In this document: piece by piece, positions 24,634 to 42,995 of the stretch
Numbering within the stretch: the first letter of the stretch is position 1
How the letters are laid out: every line of letters begins with the position of its first letter
Assembly: GCA_949592205.1 (NCBI GenBank)
Contig: CATIUR010000003.1
Span: forward strand, 155,872,759 to 155,936,758
Direction of reading: 5' to 3'
DNA length: 64,000 nt
Source: Helichrysum umbraculigerum
Taxonomy: Eukaryota > Streptophyta > Magnoliopsida > Asterales > Asteraceae
Translations under genes and position numbers: made by a program
The notes under the pieces: model-generated
What the model was told of the DNA's origin: nothing
The model's database searches: none
What the model saw: the letters and a program-made list of their open reading frames with translations, nothing else

Positions 24634-24744
24634 TTAGAAAATACCTGGTATATCTAGGCCCACGAGTATTGAGGAATCATTGAGAATACCCTTGGGTTCC
24701 TCATATTCCTCCGTCTCTGCAACAAAACAACACTTTTGCAACAT
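24634..24744 (-). pseudogene. 36-codon ORF resembling a gag remnant, E4 unit 1
   Basis: An ATG-initiated minus-strand frame lies about 150 nt downstream of the primer site, near where gag begins in E2. It is acidic in the middle (ETEEYEEPKG) and ends VGLDIPGIF then TAA, compared with GLDDDTTGIF then TAA at the end of E2 gag. It may be the fused ends of a gag gene that lost its body, or chance. Identical copies are at 30646-30756, 36658-36768 and 42736-42846. Confidence 0.35.
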
Positions 24745-24893
24745 GTTATAGGTTAGTACATTTTCAACAACTAATTTCTCATGCAACTATTAATCCCGCA
24801 CTCCCAGGAATGTTTGACTTGACACTACCATAGATTTGGGATTGAACACATTGCAATGTCCAATTCGCCCAAACCTATGCTCTGATACCAACT

Positions 24894-26905
24894 TATAACA
24901 CCTCTCATTTATAATCATTTAAATATAGTAATTCGGAAGCGTAAGTCCAAATAGATAGTAATACTTTACCTCATTTTATCAACTTATAAAATCCAACCTT
25001 TTCAAAACATAATTTCGTCTGAATCGGTGTTATATAAAACATGGTAAGACATTATTTTATACAAATCGAATATCAGAGTAACGCTTCACGTCAAACATTC
25101 CTTCTAGTCCAACTTCTTGCTCACCCATATATATCAATAACCTGCAAGAAGTGTTATGTGGGGGATTAGCATAAAGCTAAGTGAGCAGATAACTAATCAA
25201 CATCATAACTTAGCTCAACAACCTTGTGTACAACACTTAACACTAAAACAAGCAAGTACACAATACGACACATCAACAATGCATCAGTTCAACAATGCAA
25301 CATTTCAACTAATCAACAACACCATAATGAGGATCGGCGGCTCTGGGGATAACCATAAACCCGGGTGGCTCCCCAAGAACACTTATCCAACCTAACCGTA
25401 TGGCCATACGGACGAGACCGATAGCTAGTGATTATCTTCAACTAACACAGGAGGTGTGTTAAACTTTAGATAATCAACTAGCCCAACCAACAGTTCAACA
25501 ACTCGTTGCCTCATTAACAACTGATGCCCGAAGGCCAACTTATTCAAGTGATCACATAATCAACAAGTTACATTTTCAACCAGTCAACATATCAACAGTA
25601 TTATTACTATCAACATAATCATCAATGCAACTAATAAAGTAATAATACGTTACTTGTTGTAACCAAACTTGTTACAACCAAGTTACGCTGAGGATTAGAG
25701 ATCCACTCACCGAATACCTCAGCCATCCACTCAGTAGTCTAATATCACTGAGTCTTCTGCACATCTGAGAATACAACATAATATCACAAGTTAGTTACAT
25801 GCCTCAAAAATATACACACTATTCCAACATACTTGTATCAACAATTCCAATTACCAATTCCAAATTCATACTTCTTGGATTATCACCTTTAACATCATTA
25901 GCTCGACATCATTTATCAAATTATGATGATTATGACCATCTTAACACATTAATCCACTTCAATCATCATTAATAATCAACTATTATCAATTATTCACTAA
26001 TAACATCAACTTAAAACATTGATTCTTCCAAAATCAACTAAACTCACAACTTTTATTAAGGATTATATATTAACTTCATCACTTCAAGGTTAAAGATTAA
26101 CTTATTATCATGATTCCATCATCAATCAACCATTCTAATGTAATTACAACTTTCAACTCAATCCAAAACATGTTTTCTATGATAAACTAACATCAATTTA
26201 TCACTTGAATCGTTAAAGCATCAAGATTAACACATCAAATTTATAAAATCTCTATAATCCAAATTGGTTATCTCATGATCTTTCTATTTCACCATTTGAA
26301 CTCAAGAACTTGGATTCCAACTATGTAACCAACTAATAATCATCACTTAGCATCATATATCACAATTAATCATCATATAAATCAAGAACCAAATCAATTC
26401 ATCAAGTTTCTAGTTAAACTAATCACATGAATTAAACCCACTTACCTTTCAAAAGTGAAGATGATGATGAATAGAAAAAGATGAAACCTTCTTGTATGAA
26501 TCACCACTTCAATTTACTAGTTCTTGATTCATAAATTTTGATTTGAATGTTTAAAGATTTGAAGTTAGGGTTTGATGTTTTCTTCAAATGAAATTGGGAA
26601 AGAAAGAGAATTGGGAAAGTGGTAATAAAAGGGTCGGTCCCCATTTTTAACCGACATAAAGTGGTGGGTATTTTATACCCGTCCTAAATCTATTGTCCGG
26701 CACTTAAATACTAAATGCGAGACTTTATTTTATTATACCGTCAACTTTAATACTTTAAAACAAGCAACATTTTATTTATCACAATAAGTCCTAAGACCTA
26801 TTTCACCAAGTTACACAATAAACAATTTAATAACAATTAAAATCTAAAACAATTAAATATCCAATTTAATTAGAAAAATACTAGGCCACTGGAGAGGGTG
26901 TTACA
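24894..26905 (-). repeat. E4 LTR 2 (shared internal LTR)
   Basis: 2,012 bp. It serves as the junction between units 1 and 2, with no target duplication at either side. A primer site complement lies on its left and a polypurine complement on its right. Confidence 0.92.
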
Positions 26906-27927
26906 AATCTCCCCTCCTTAAGGAGATTTCGTCCTCGAAATCTGATCACCCTTAATCACTCTAGTGTGAAGGAGTCATCTATGCCTTCTTATTTCAATTT
27001 ACTTATGCACATCTTCACTATGCATATCTTTAGTCACCTCGACATCAAATGTGTATACATTACATTCTAGTTACCAATTATGTATTATTTCATCAACTCA
27101 CACACCACCAGTGTGTATTTCAACTAATTTCACATAAGCATATAAGTTGTGCTTTGTACTCTATTTAATTTGCTAACCTAAAATACTATAGTCAGCATGA
27201 ACTGCATCTTCTTCAACTATTTAATCATAATATATGCATATCATACGTTATTCTCTGAAGCAATTTATAATTAAATTTATACATTTTCAAGTCTTCCTAT
27301 ATGCACATATTCATATGTACATGTCTCTATTTGTTCTACTGCACAACTACTGTGCGTATACTCTGCCTCTAATAAATTAATCAACCACTTACATAATCAT
27401 GAGAAGTGTTATTTTTATCTCACAGCAACTACATCAACAAACACAACAATGACAATCACAACAACATCCACAACAACAACTAGTGTACTGGACACTACAA
27501 CAACTTGTAGTTCGATTCGTTATTAGCAATTTTTTTAACTAATAATCATATACTTCTTTAGCTATCATCTTGCTAAATTTTCAAATTTTTAGCAACTAAT
27601 TAATTATTACTTTACAACTTGTAATTATAAACACAACTGGATTATATGAAATCTTTTTCTCAACAGGAATTCCACAATCATATAATCATCAACATATAAG
27701 AATAACTAATAAACCTTATGTAGAGGTCTTATTCTATAGTTAAAATTATTATCATGTAATCAACTAGCATCACGTCACACCAATTTGGATGCTAAACAAC
27801 ACCTGTTAATACCATGTATCATCATCAATGGTATTTCAACAACACCAGGTGTAGTCATTAATCATCTTTTTAATTCATGCTATTAGCAATACATCACCTA
27901 TACATATCACTTGTACCATACAACATT

Positions 27928-27992
<65 letters not shown>

Positions 27993-30905
27993 CTTAGTGG
28001 ATTACCACTCTTTCATTTTAGTCTATCCTTGACTATTTCTCAACTACAGGTCAACATATCTTACCTATTATTTTAAAAACAAATTTACTTTATATGGTAC
28101 TTAGTAACCTCAACAACTCCATGTGAAATGGCATAATATGAATACGTTGGCCAGACGTCGTCATATTATGTCAGTCACACTTTATTCTCAGGTCACTTCA
28201 TACCATTTATCTCATAAATAATTATCTTTACTCTCACATATTTCTCAATTATTAACTTGTTACTATTTTCAACTTATCACTTTTAATGTGAACTACTCAT
28301 ACGATCATGTATATATTAACAATACAGACATACCACACCAATGTCTGACCTGAATACATCAATCAACTTCTTTATTACCCGATTCAATATCAAGTATTAT
28401 TTATATAACTTAATACTTATAGTACATTTAGTACTAAACAATTCATCAATATTATGTATAATATTCAACGCATAATAGTCAATCTATAAACCTTTAATCA
28501 AATCACAATTGAGTATTTCATGCTTAACTATTACATCAATATAAGCTCCTATGCTTATTTCGTAATTTCTTAGAACGATTAATTCAACATTTAATAATAC
28601 TCTAAGTAATTTAACTAATTCATCACATTTCAATTAGTCCACATAATATAGTTCATATGATTATCTAATCAATGTTTACTAATTCTTGCTAGTAGAAATC
28701 AACAATACCATTTACTGGTAAATTTTGTAGTTAAGTAACCGCCTACAATCGACTCATACACAATGAACCATATAGACCTCTTAAAACAAGTTTTAATATT
28801 GCATATAGTCACAGGAATGATCTCTGGGCTCAATAAAACAAAAGCCCAATACAAAACGTAAGCTAAAAGTTCAAAATAAGGTTCGAAAAACAATAAAACG
28901 CGATTTTCGAGCCCCAAACGACCCCGAAGTGCCGAAAACTGACAGGGCTCATAGCAAAGCTATGAGCTTTGACCGTTGGCCCGTTTTTGAGTGGACATGT
29001 AAATTTCGTCTTAATCGGACACCGAAATTTCATAACGGAAAATTTTACGTCAAACGTAACTACGAACGTCGAAAAACTTAAAAATTTTATTTTTCACAGA
29101 AAAGAGCCACAAGCCACCGGCTATAGAGTCAAGCCGCCGGCTTCAGACCCCAAGCCGCCGGGTCCTACACTCTAACCGCCGGGTAAATTAAATTTTTGCC
29201 AAACAGAAACATTTTGCCGTATTTGGGCTATAGCAGCCGCCGGGTTGAGTGACCAGCCGCCGGTTTTATACCACTAGCCGCCGGGTCCACCATCAGACCC
29301 GCCGGTTCCCTTGCCTGCACAGCAGCCTGCACAACTTAGTGCAAAAATACGAAATTCAAACGCGCATATCTCCTAAACCGTAAAGAGTTAAGTCATGAAA
29401 TTTTGCAGGCACCTCCACTATGCCAAAATACAACTTTCCCTTTTTACACTTTTTCAATTTTCACATTTTACGAGAAAACGGACGTGTAACTCATTTTAGG
29501 CCATTTCCGACCATTTTAGTGGACACGCCATATTCCAAATGGCTTACTTTCTGACTTCAACCCTTTACCAACATGTTTCTATATATATTTGGGACGTGTG
29601 GGTACCTTCATCACCTATATATACACATTATATCATGTTTTGACTCATTGACCCGTTTAGGGGTCCAATTGGGCACCTTTACCAAAATCTACTAGTTTAA
29701 CTACTTCAACACTTTCAACACACATTCCTACTATATGTAGGACTTAAAATCACTGTTACATCGGTCATAACCAAACCAATACTCATTTTAACCGTTTAAC
29801 CACCAAGTGACCCATTTGGGCACTTTAACAACCCATTTGGGTTTCAACCAATATGTTCACTAATTTAACACCCATTTTACACTTCTTTGACTTTACCAAG
29901 TCAAACAACTTCACTTCCAATATCGGTGTCATATTATAACTTTGAAACACCAAATTCACATAAATTCATCAAATTCACAACAATTACAACAAGTATCCAT
30001 CCATGACTTTTCACAACTTCTCAATACATATTAATTTGGTTGACCACTTCGACTTCATTATTTTACCACTTTTAGTATATAGATCATAATTCAATTACAA
30101 TCATGATCATTATTAAACACATAAAAATCTTACCATATTCATCACTTTATAATATATTACCAAATTGGACCTTTCCACATTCGACTTTGACTTTTTCAAG
30201 TCAACGACACACATTCCAATTAATGGACACCTTCTAATTTGAACATCAATACAACTCCATATTACTTCAATTGAGATATTCCAACATCTCATTTCACTAC
30301 ATGGAGTCATTTCAACTTTATTTATCATATTACTTCCAAAATTATTATTTCACATAACAATTCATACAACCGATTTCATATTTTAATTTCATATTGTAGA
30401 CACCATTAAATCCACATAATACAACTATTACACCTTATTCAACAATGTGTCTACTCAATGCAACAATATATTACACCTTCATATGATGTTAAACATCTTA
30501 TTTAATATCCCATCATCATATTTACAAACAACAATCATCAAGGACTCATCACTAAGGAATCATAGCAGTTTGACTCAACTTACTTCACTACTAATCATAT
30601 CATAGCAAATCACACAATTCAAGCTTATTAAATACACCAAGCTTATTAGAAAATACCTGGTATATCTAGGCCCACGAGTATTGAGGAATCATTGAGAATA
30701 CCCTTGGGTTCCTCATATTCCTCCGTCTCTGCAACAAAACAACACTTTTGCAACATGTTATAGGTTAGTACATTTTCAACAACTAATTTCTCATGCAACT
30801 ATTAATCCCGCACTCCCAGGAATGTTTGACTTGACACTACCATAGATTTGGGATTGAACACATTGCAATGTCCAATTCGCCCAAACCTATGCTCTGATAC
30901 CAACT
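26906..30905 (-). mobile_element. E4 internal region 2
   Basis: 4,000 bp. CAA run of 22 triplets at 27928-27993. It carries a private base at 29116 (CCACCGG instead of CCGCCGG in the first motif of the cluster). Otherwise the same as region 1. Confidence 0.88.
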
Positions 30906-32917
30906 TATAACACCTCTCATTTATAATCATTTAAATATAGTAATTCGGAAGCGTAAGTCCAAATAGATAGTAATACTTTACCTCATTTTATCAACTTATA
31001 AAATCCAACCTTTTCAAAACATAATTTCGTCTGAATCGGTGTTATATAAAACATGGTAAGACATTATTTTATACAAATCGAATATCAGAGTAACGCTTCA
31101 CGTCAAACATTCCTTCTAGTCCAACTTCTTGCTCACCCATATATATCAATAACCTGCAAGAAGTGTTATGTGGGGGATTAGCATAAAGCTAAGTGAGCAG
31201 ATAACTAATCAACATCATAACTTAGCTCAACAACCTTGTGTACAACACTTAACACTAAAACAAGCAAGTACACAATACGACACATCAACAATGCATCAGT
31301 TCAACAATGCAACATTTCAACTAATCAACAACACCATAATGAGGATCGGCGGCTCTGGGGATAACCATAAACCCGGGTGGCTCCCCAAGAACACTTATCC
31401 AACCTAACCGTATGGCCATACGGACGAGACCGATAGCTAGTGATTATCTTCAACTAACACAGGAGGTGTGTTAAACTTTAGATAATCAACTAGCCCAACC
31501 AACAGTTCAACAACTCGTTGCCTCATTAACAACTGATGCCCGAAGGCCAACTTATTCAAGTGATCACATAATCAACAAGTTACATTTTCAACCAGTCAAC
31601 ATATCAACAGTATTATTACTATCAACATAATCATCAATGCAACTAATAAAGTAATAATACGTTACTTGTTGTAACCAAACTTGTTACAACCAAGTTACGC
31701 TGAGGATTAGAGATCCACTCACCGAATACCTCAGCCATCCACTCAGTAGTCTAATATCACTGAGTCTTCTGCACATCTGAGAATACAACATAATATCACA
31801 AGTTAGTTACATGCCTCAAAAATATACACACTATTCCAACATACTTGTATCAACAATTCCAATTACCAATTCCAAATTCATACTTCTTGGATTATCACCT
31901 TTAACATCATTAGCTCGACATCATTTATCAAATTATGATGATTATGACCATCTTAACACATTAATCCACTTCAATCATCATTAATAATCAACTATTATCA
32001 ATTATTCACTAATAACATCAACTTAAAACATTGATTCTTCCAAAATCAACTAAACTCACAACTTTTATTAAGGATTATATATTAACTTCATCACTTCAAG
32101 GTTAAAGATTAACTTATTATCATGATTCCATCATCAATCAACCATTCTAATGTAATTACAACTTTCAACTCAATCCAAAACATGTTTTCTATGATAAACT
32201 AACATCAATTTATCACTTGAATCGTTAAAGCATCAAGATTAACACATCAAATTTATAAAATCTCTATAATCCAAATTGGTTATCTCATGATCTTTCTATT
32301 TCACCATTTGAACTTAAGAACTTGGATTCCAACTATGTAACCAACTAATAATCATCACTTAGCATCATATATCACAATTAATCATCATATAAATCAAGAA
32401 CCAAATCAATTCATCAAGTTTCTAGTTAAACTAATCACATGAATTAAACCCACTTACCTTTCAAAAGTGAAGATGATGATGAATAGAAAAAGATGAAACC
32501 TTCTTGTATGAATCACCACTTCAATTTACTAGTTCTTGATTCATAAATTTTGATTTGAATGTTTAAAGATTTGAAGTTAGGGTTTGATGTTTTCTTCAAA
32601 TGAAATTGGGAAAGAAAGAGAATTGGGAAAGTGGTAATAAAAGGGTCGGTCCCCATTTTTAACCGACATAAAGTGGTGGGTATTTTATACCCGTCCTAAA
32701 TCTATTGTCCGGCACTTAAATACTAAATGCGAGACTTTATTTTATTATACCGTCAACTTTAATACTTTAAAACAAGCAACATTTTATTTATCACAATAAG
32801 TCCTAAGACCTATTTCACCAAGTTACACAATAAACAATTTAATAACAATTAAAATCTAAAACAATTAAATATCCAATTTAATTAGAAAAATACTAGGCCA
32901 CTGGAGAGGGTGTTACA
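30906..32917 (-). repeat. E4 LTR 3 (shared internal LTR)
   Basis: 2,012 bp. It has a private T at 32314 (AACTTAAG where the others read AACTCAAG). Confidence 0.92.
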
Positions 32918-33939
32918 AATCTCCCCTCCTTAAGGAGATTTCGTCCTCGAAATCTGATCACCCTTAATCACTCTAGTGTGAAGGAGTCATCTATGCCTTC
33001 TTATTTCAATTTACTTATGCACATCTTCACTATGCATATCTTTAGTCACCTCGACATCAAATGTGTATACATTACATTCTAGTTACCAATTATGTATTAT
33101 TTCATCAACTCACACACCACCAGTGTGTATTTCAACTAATTTCACATAAGCATATAAGTTGTGCTTTGTACTCTATTTAATTTGCTAACCTAAAATACTA
33201 TAGTCAGCATGAACTGCATCTTCTTCAACTATTTAATCATAATATATGCATATCATACGTTATTCTCTGAAGCAATTTATAATTAAATTTATACATTTTC
33301 AAGTCTTCCTATATGCACATATTCATATGTACATGTCTCTATTTGTTCTACTGCACAACTACTGTGCGTATACTCTGCCTCTAATAAATTAATCAACCAC
33401 TTACATAATCATGAGAAGTGTTATTTTTATCTCACAGCAACTACATCAACAAACACAACAATGACAATCACAACAACATCCACAACAACAACTAGTGTAC
33501 TGGACACTACAACAACTTGTAGTTCGATTCGTTATTAGCAATTTTTTTAACTAATAATCATATACTTCTTTAGCTATCATCTTGCTAAATTTTCAAATTT
33601 TTAGCAACTAATTAATTATTACTTTACAACTTGTAATTATAAACACAACTGGATTATATGAAATCTTTTTCTCAACAGGAATTCCACAATCATATAATCA
33701 TCAACATATAAGAATAACTAATAAACCTTATGTAGAGGTCTTATTCTATAGTTAAAATTATTATCATGTAATCAACTAGCATCACGTCACACCAATTTGG
33801 ATGCTAAACAACACCTGTTAATACCATGTATCATCATCAATGGTATTTCAACAACACCAGGTGTAGTCATTAATCATCTTTTTAATTCATGCTATTAGCA
33901 ATACATCACCTATACATATCACTTGTACCATACAACATT

Positions 33940-34004
<65 letters not shown>

Positions 34005-36917
34005 CTTAGTGGATTACCACTCTTTCATTTTAGTCTATCCTTGACTATTTCTCAACTACAGGTCAACATATCTTACCTATTATTTTAAAAACAAATTTAC
34101 TTTATATGGTACTTAGTAACCTCAACAACTCCATGTGAAATGGCATAATATGAATACGTTGGCCAGACGTCGTCATATTATGTCAGTCACACTTTATTCT
34201 CAGGTCACTTCATACCATTTATCTCATAAATAATTATCTTTACTCTCACATATTTCTCAATTATTAACTTGTTACTATTTTCAACTTATCACTTTTAATG
34301 TGAACTACTCATACGATCATGTATATATTAACAATACAGACATACCACACCAATGTCTGACCTGAATACATCAATCAACTTCTTTATTACCCGATTCAAT
34401 ATCAAGTATTATTTATATAACTTAATACTTATAGTACATTTAGTACTAAACAATTCATCAATATTATGTATAATATTCAACGCATAATAGTCAATCTATA
34501 AACCTTTAATCAAATCACAATTGAGTATTTCATGCTTAACTATTACATCAATATAAGCTCCTATGCTTATTTCGTAATTTCTTAGAACGATTAATTCAAC
34601 ATTTAATAATACTCTAAGTAATTTAACTAATTCATCACATTTCAATTAGTCCACATAATATAGTTCATATGATTATCTAATCAATGTTTACTAATTCTTG
34701 CTAGTAGAAATCAACAATACCATTTACTGGTAAATTTTGTAGTTAAGTAACCGCCTACAATCGACTCATACACAATGAACCATATAGACCTCTTAAAACA
34801 AGTTTTAATATTGCATATAGTCACAGGAATGATCTCTGGGCTCAATAAAACAAAAGCCCAATACAAAACGTAAGCTAAAAGTTCAAAATAAGGTTCGAAA
34901 AACAATAAAACGCGATTTTCGAGCCCCAAACGACCCCGAAGTGCCGAAAACTGACAGGGCTCATAGCAAAGCTATGAGCTTTGACCGTTGGCCCGTTTTT
35001 GAGTGGACATGTAAATTTCGTCTTAATCGGACACCGAAATTTCATAACGGAAAATTTTACGTCAAACGTAACTACGAACGTCGAAAAACTTAAAAATTTT
35101 ATTTTTCACAGAAAAGAGCCACAAGCCGCCGGCTATAGAGTCAAGCCGCCGGCTTCAGACCCCAAGCCGCCGGGTCCTACACTCTAACCGCCGGGTAAAT
35201 TAAATTTTTGCCAAACAGAAACATTTTGCCGTATTTGGGCTATAGCAGCCGCCGGGTTGAGTGACCAGCCGCCGGTTTTATACCACTAGCCGCCGGGTCC
35301 ACCATCAGACCCGCCGGTTCCCTTGCCTGCACAGCAGCCTGCACAACTTAGTGCAAAAATACGAAATTCAAACGCGCATATCTCCTAAACCGTAAAGAGT
35401 TAAGTCATGAAATTTTGCAGGCACCTCCACTATGCCAAAATACAACTTTCCCTTTTTACACTTTTTCAATTTTCACATTTTACGAGAAAACGGACGTGTA
35501 ACTCATTTTAGGCCATTTCCGACCATTTTAGTGGACACGCCATATTCCAAATGGCTTACTTTCTGACTTCAACCCTTTACCAACATGTTTCTATATATAT
35601 TTGGGACGTGTGGGTACCTTCATCACCTATATATACACATTATATCATGTTTTGACTCATTGACCCGTTTAGGGGTCCAATTGGGCACCTTTACCAAAAT
35701 CTACTAGTTTAACTACTTCAACACTTTCAACACACATTCCTACTATATGTAGGACTTAAAATCACTGTTACATCGGTCATAACCAAACCAATACTCATTT
35801 TAACCGTTTAACCACCAAGTGACCCATTTGGGCACTTTAACAACCCATTTGGGTTTCAACCAATATGTTCACTAATTTAACACCCATTTTACACTTCTTT
35901 GACTTTACCAAGTCAAACAACTTCACTTCCAATATCGGTGTCATATTATAACTTTGAAACACCAAATTCACATAAATTCATCAAATTCACAACAATTACA
36001 ACAAGTATCCATCCATGACTTTTCACAACTTCTCAATACATATTAATTTGGTTGACCACTTCGACTTCATTATTTTACCACTTTTAGTATATAGATCATA
36101 ATTCAATTACAATCATGATCATTATTAAACACATAAAAATCTTACCATATTCATCACTTTATAATATATTACCAAATTGGACCTTTCCACATTCGACTTT
36201 GACTTTTTCAAGTCAACGACACACATTCCAATTAATGGACACCTTCTAATTTGAACATCAATACAACTCCATATTACTTCAATTGAGATATTCCAACATC
36301 TCATTTCACTACATGGAGTCATTTCAACTTTATTTATCATATTACTTCCAAAATTATTATTTCACATAACAATTCATACAACCGATTTCATATTTTAATT
36401 TCATATTGTAGACACCATTAAATCCACATAATACAACTATTACACCTTATTCAACAATGTGTCTACTCAATGCAACAATATATTACACCTTCATATGATG
36501 TTAAACATCTTATTTAATATCCCATCATCATATTTACAAACAACAATCATCAAGGACTCATCACTAAGGAATCATAGCAGTTTGACTCAACTTACTTCAC
36601 TACTAATCATATCATAGCAAATCACACAATTCAAGCTTATTAAATACACCAAGCTTATTAGAAAATACCTGGTATATCTAGGCCCACGAGTATTGAGGAA
36701 TCATTGAGAATACCCTTGGGTTCCTCATATTCCTCCGTCTCTGCAACAAAACAACACTTTTGCAACATGTTATAGGTTAGTACATTTTCAACAACTAATT
36801 TCTCATGCAACTATTAATCCCGCACTCCCAGGAATGTTTGACTTGACACTACCATAGATTTGGGATTGAACACATTGCAATGTCCAATTCGCCCAAACCT
36901 ATGCTCTGATACCAACT
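32918..36917 (-). mobile_element. E4 internal region 3
   Basis: 4,000 bp. CAA run of 22 triplets at 33940-34005, the same length as region 2. The motif cluster is at 35125-35318. Confidence 0.88.
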
Positions 36918-38929
36918 TATAACACCTCTCATTTATAATCATTTAAATATAGTAATTCGGAAGCGTAAGTCCAAATAGATAGTAATACTTTACCTCATTT
37001 TATCAACTTATAAAATCCAACCTTTTCAAAACATAATTTCGTCTGAATCGGTGTTATATAAAACATGGTAAGACATTATTTTATACAAATCGAATATCAG
37101 AGTAACGCTTCACGTCAAACATTCCTTCTAGTCCAACTTCTTGCTCACCCATATATATCAATAACCTGCAAGAAGTGTTATGTGGGGGATTAGCATAAAG
37201 CTAAGTGAGCAGATAACTAATCAACATCATAACTTAGCTCAACAACCTTGTGTACAACACTTAACACTAAAACAAGCAAGTACACAATACGACACATCAA
37301 CAATGCATCAGTTCAACAATGCAACATTTCAACTAATCAACAACACCATAATGAGGATCGGCGGCTCTGGGGATAACCATAAACCCGGGTGGCTCCCCAA
37401 GAACACTTATCCAACCTAACCGTATGGCCATACGGACGAGACCGATAGCTAGTGATTATCTTCAACTAACACAGGAGGTGTGTTAAACTTTAGATAATCA
37501 ACTAGCCCAACCAACAGTTCAACAACTCGTTGCCTCATTAACAACTGATGCCCGAAGGCCAACTTATTCAAGTGATCACATAATCAACAAGTTACATTTT
37601 CAACCAGTCAACATATCAACAGTATTATTACTATCAACATAATCATCAATGCAACTAATAAAGTAATAATACGTTACTTGTTGTAACCAAACTTGTTACA
37701 ACCAAGTTACGCTGAGGATTAGAGATCCACTCACCGAATACCTCAGCCATCCACTCAGTAGTCTAATATCACTGAGTCTTCTGCACATCTGAGAATACAA
37801 CATAATATCACAAGTTAGTTACATGCCTCAAAAATATACACACTATTCCAACATACTTGTATCAACAATTCCAATTACCAATTCCAAATTCATACTTCTT
37901 GGATTATCACCTTTAACATCATTAGCTCGACATCATTTATCAAATTATGATGATTATGACCATCTTAACACATTAATCCACTTCAATCATCATTAATAAT
38001 CAACTATTATCAATTATTCACTAATAACATCAACTTAAAACATTGATTCTTCCAAAATCAACTAAACTCACAACTTTTATTAAGGATTATATATTAACTT
38101 CATCACTTCAAGGTTAAAGATTAACTTATTATCATGATTCCATCATCAATCAACCATTCTAATGTAATTACAACTTTCAACTCAATCCAAAACATGTTTT
38201 CTATGATAAACTAACATCAATTTATCACTTGAATCGTTAAAGCATCAAGATTAACACATCAAATTTATAAAATCTCTATAATCCAAATTGGTTATCTCAT
38301 GATCTTTCTATTTCACCATTTGAACTCAAGAACTTGGATTCCAACTATGTAACCAACTAATAATCATCACTTAGCATCATATATCACAATTAATCATCAT
38401 ATAAATCAAGAACCAAATCAATTCATCAAGTTTCTAGTTAAACTAATCACATGAATTAAACCCACTTACCTTTCAAAAGTGAAGATGATGATGAATAGAA
38501 AAAGATGAAACCTTCTTGTATGAATCACCACTTCAATTTACTAGTTCTTGATTCATAAATTTTGATTTGAATGTTTAAAGATTTGAAGTTAGGGTTTGAT
38601 GTTTTCTTCAAATGAAATTGGGAAAGAAAGAGAATTGGGAAAGTGGTAATAAAAGGGTCGGTCCCCATTTTTAACCGACATAAAGTGGTGGGTATTTTAT
38701 ACCCGTCCTAAATCTATTGTCCGGCACTTAAATACTAAATGCGAGACTTTATTTTATTATACCGTCAACTTTAATACTTTAAAACAAGCAACATTTTATT
38801 TATCACAATAAGTCCTAAGACCTATTTCACCAAGTTACACAATAAACAATTTAATAACAATTAAAATCTAAAACAATTAAATATCCAATTTAATTAGAAA
38901 AATACTAGGCCACTGGAGAGGGTGTTACA
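36918..38929 (-). repeat. E4 LTR 4 (shared internal LTR)
   Basis: 2,012 bp, with no difference from LTR 5 noticed by eye. Confidence 0.92.
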
Positions 38930-42995
<4,066 letters not shown>

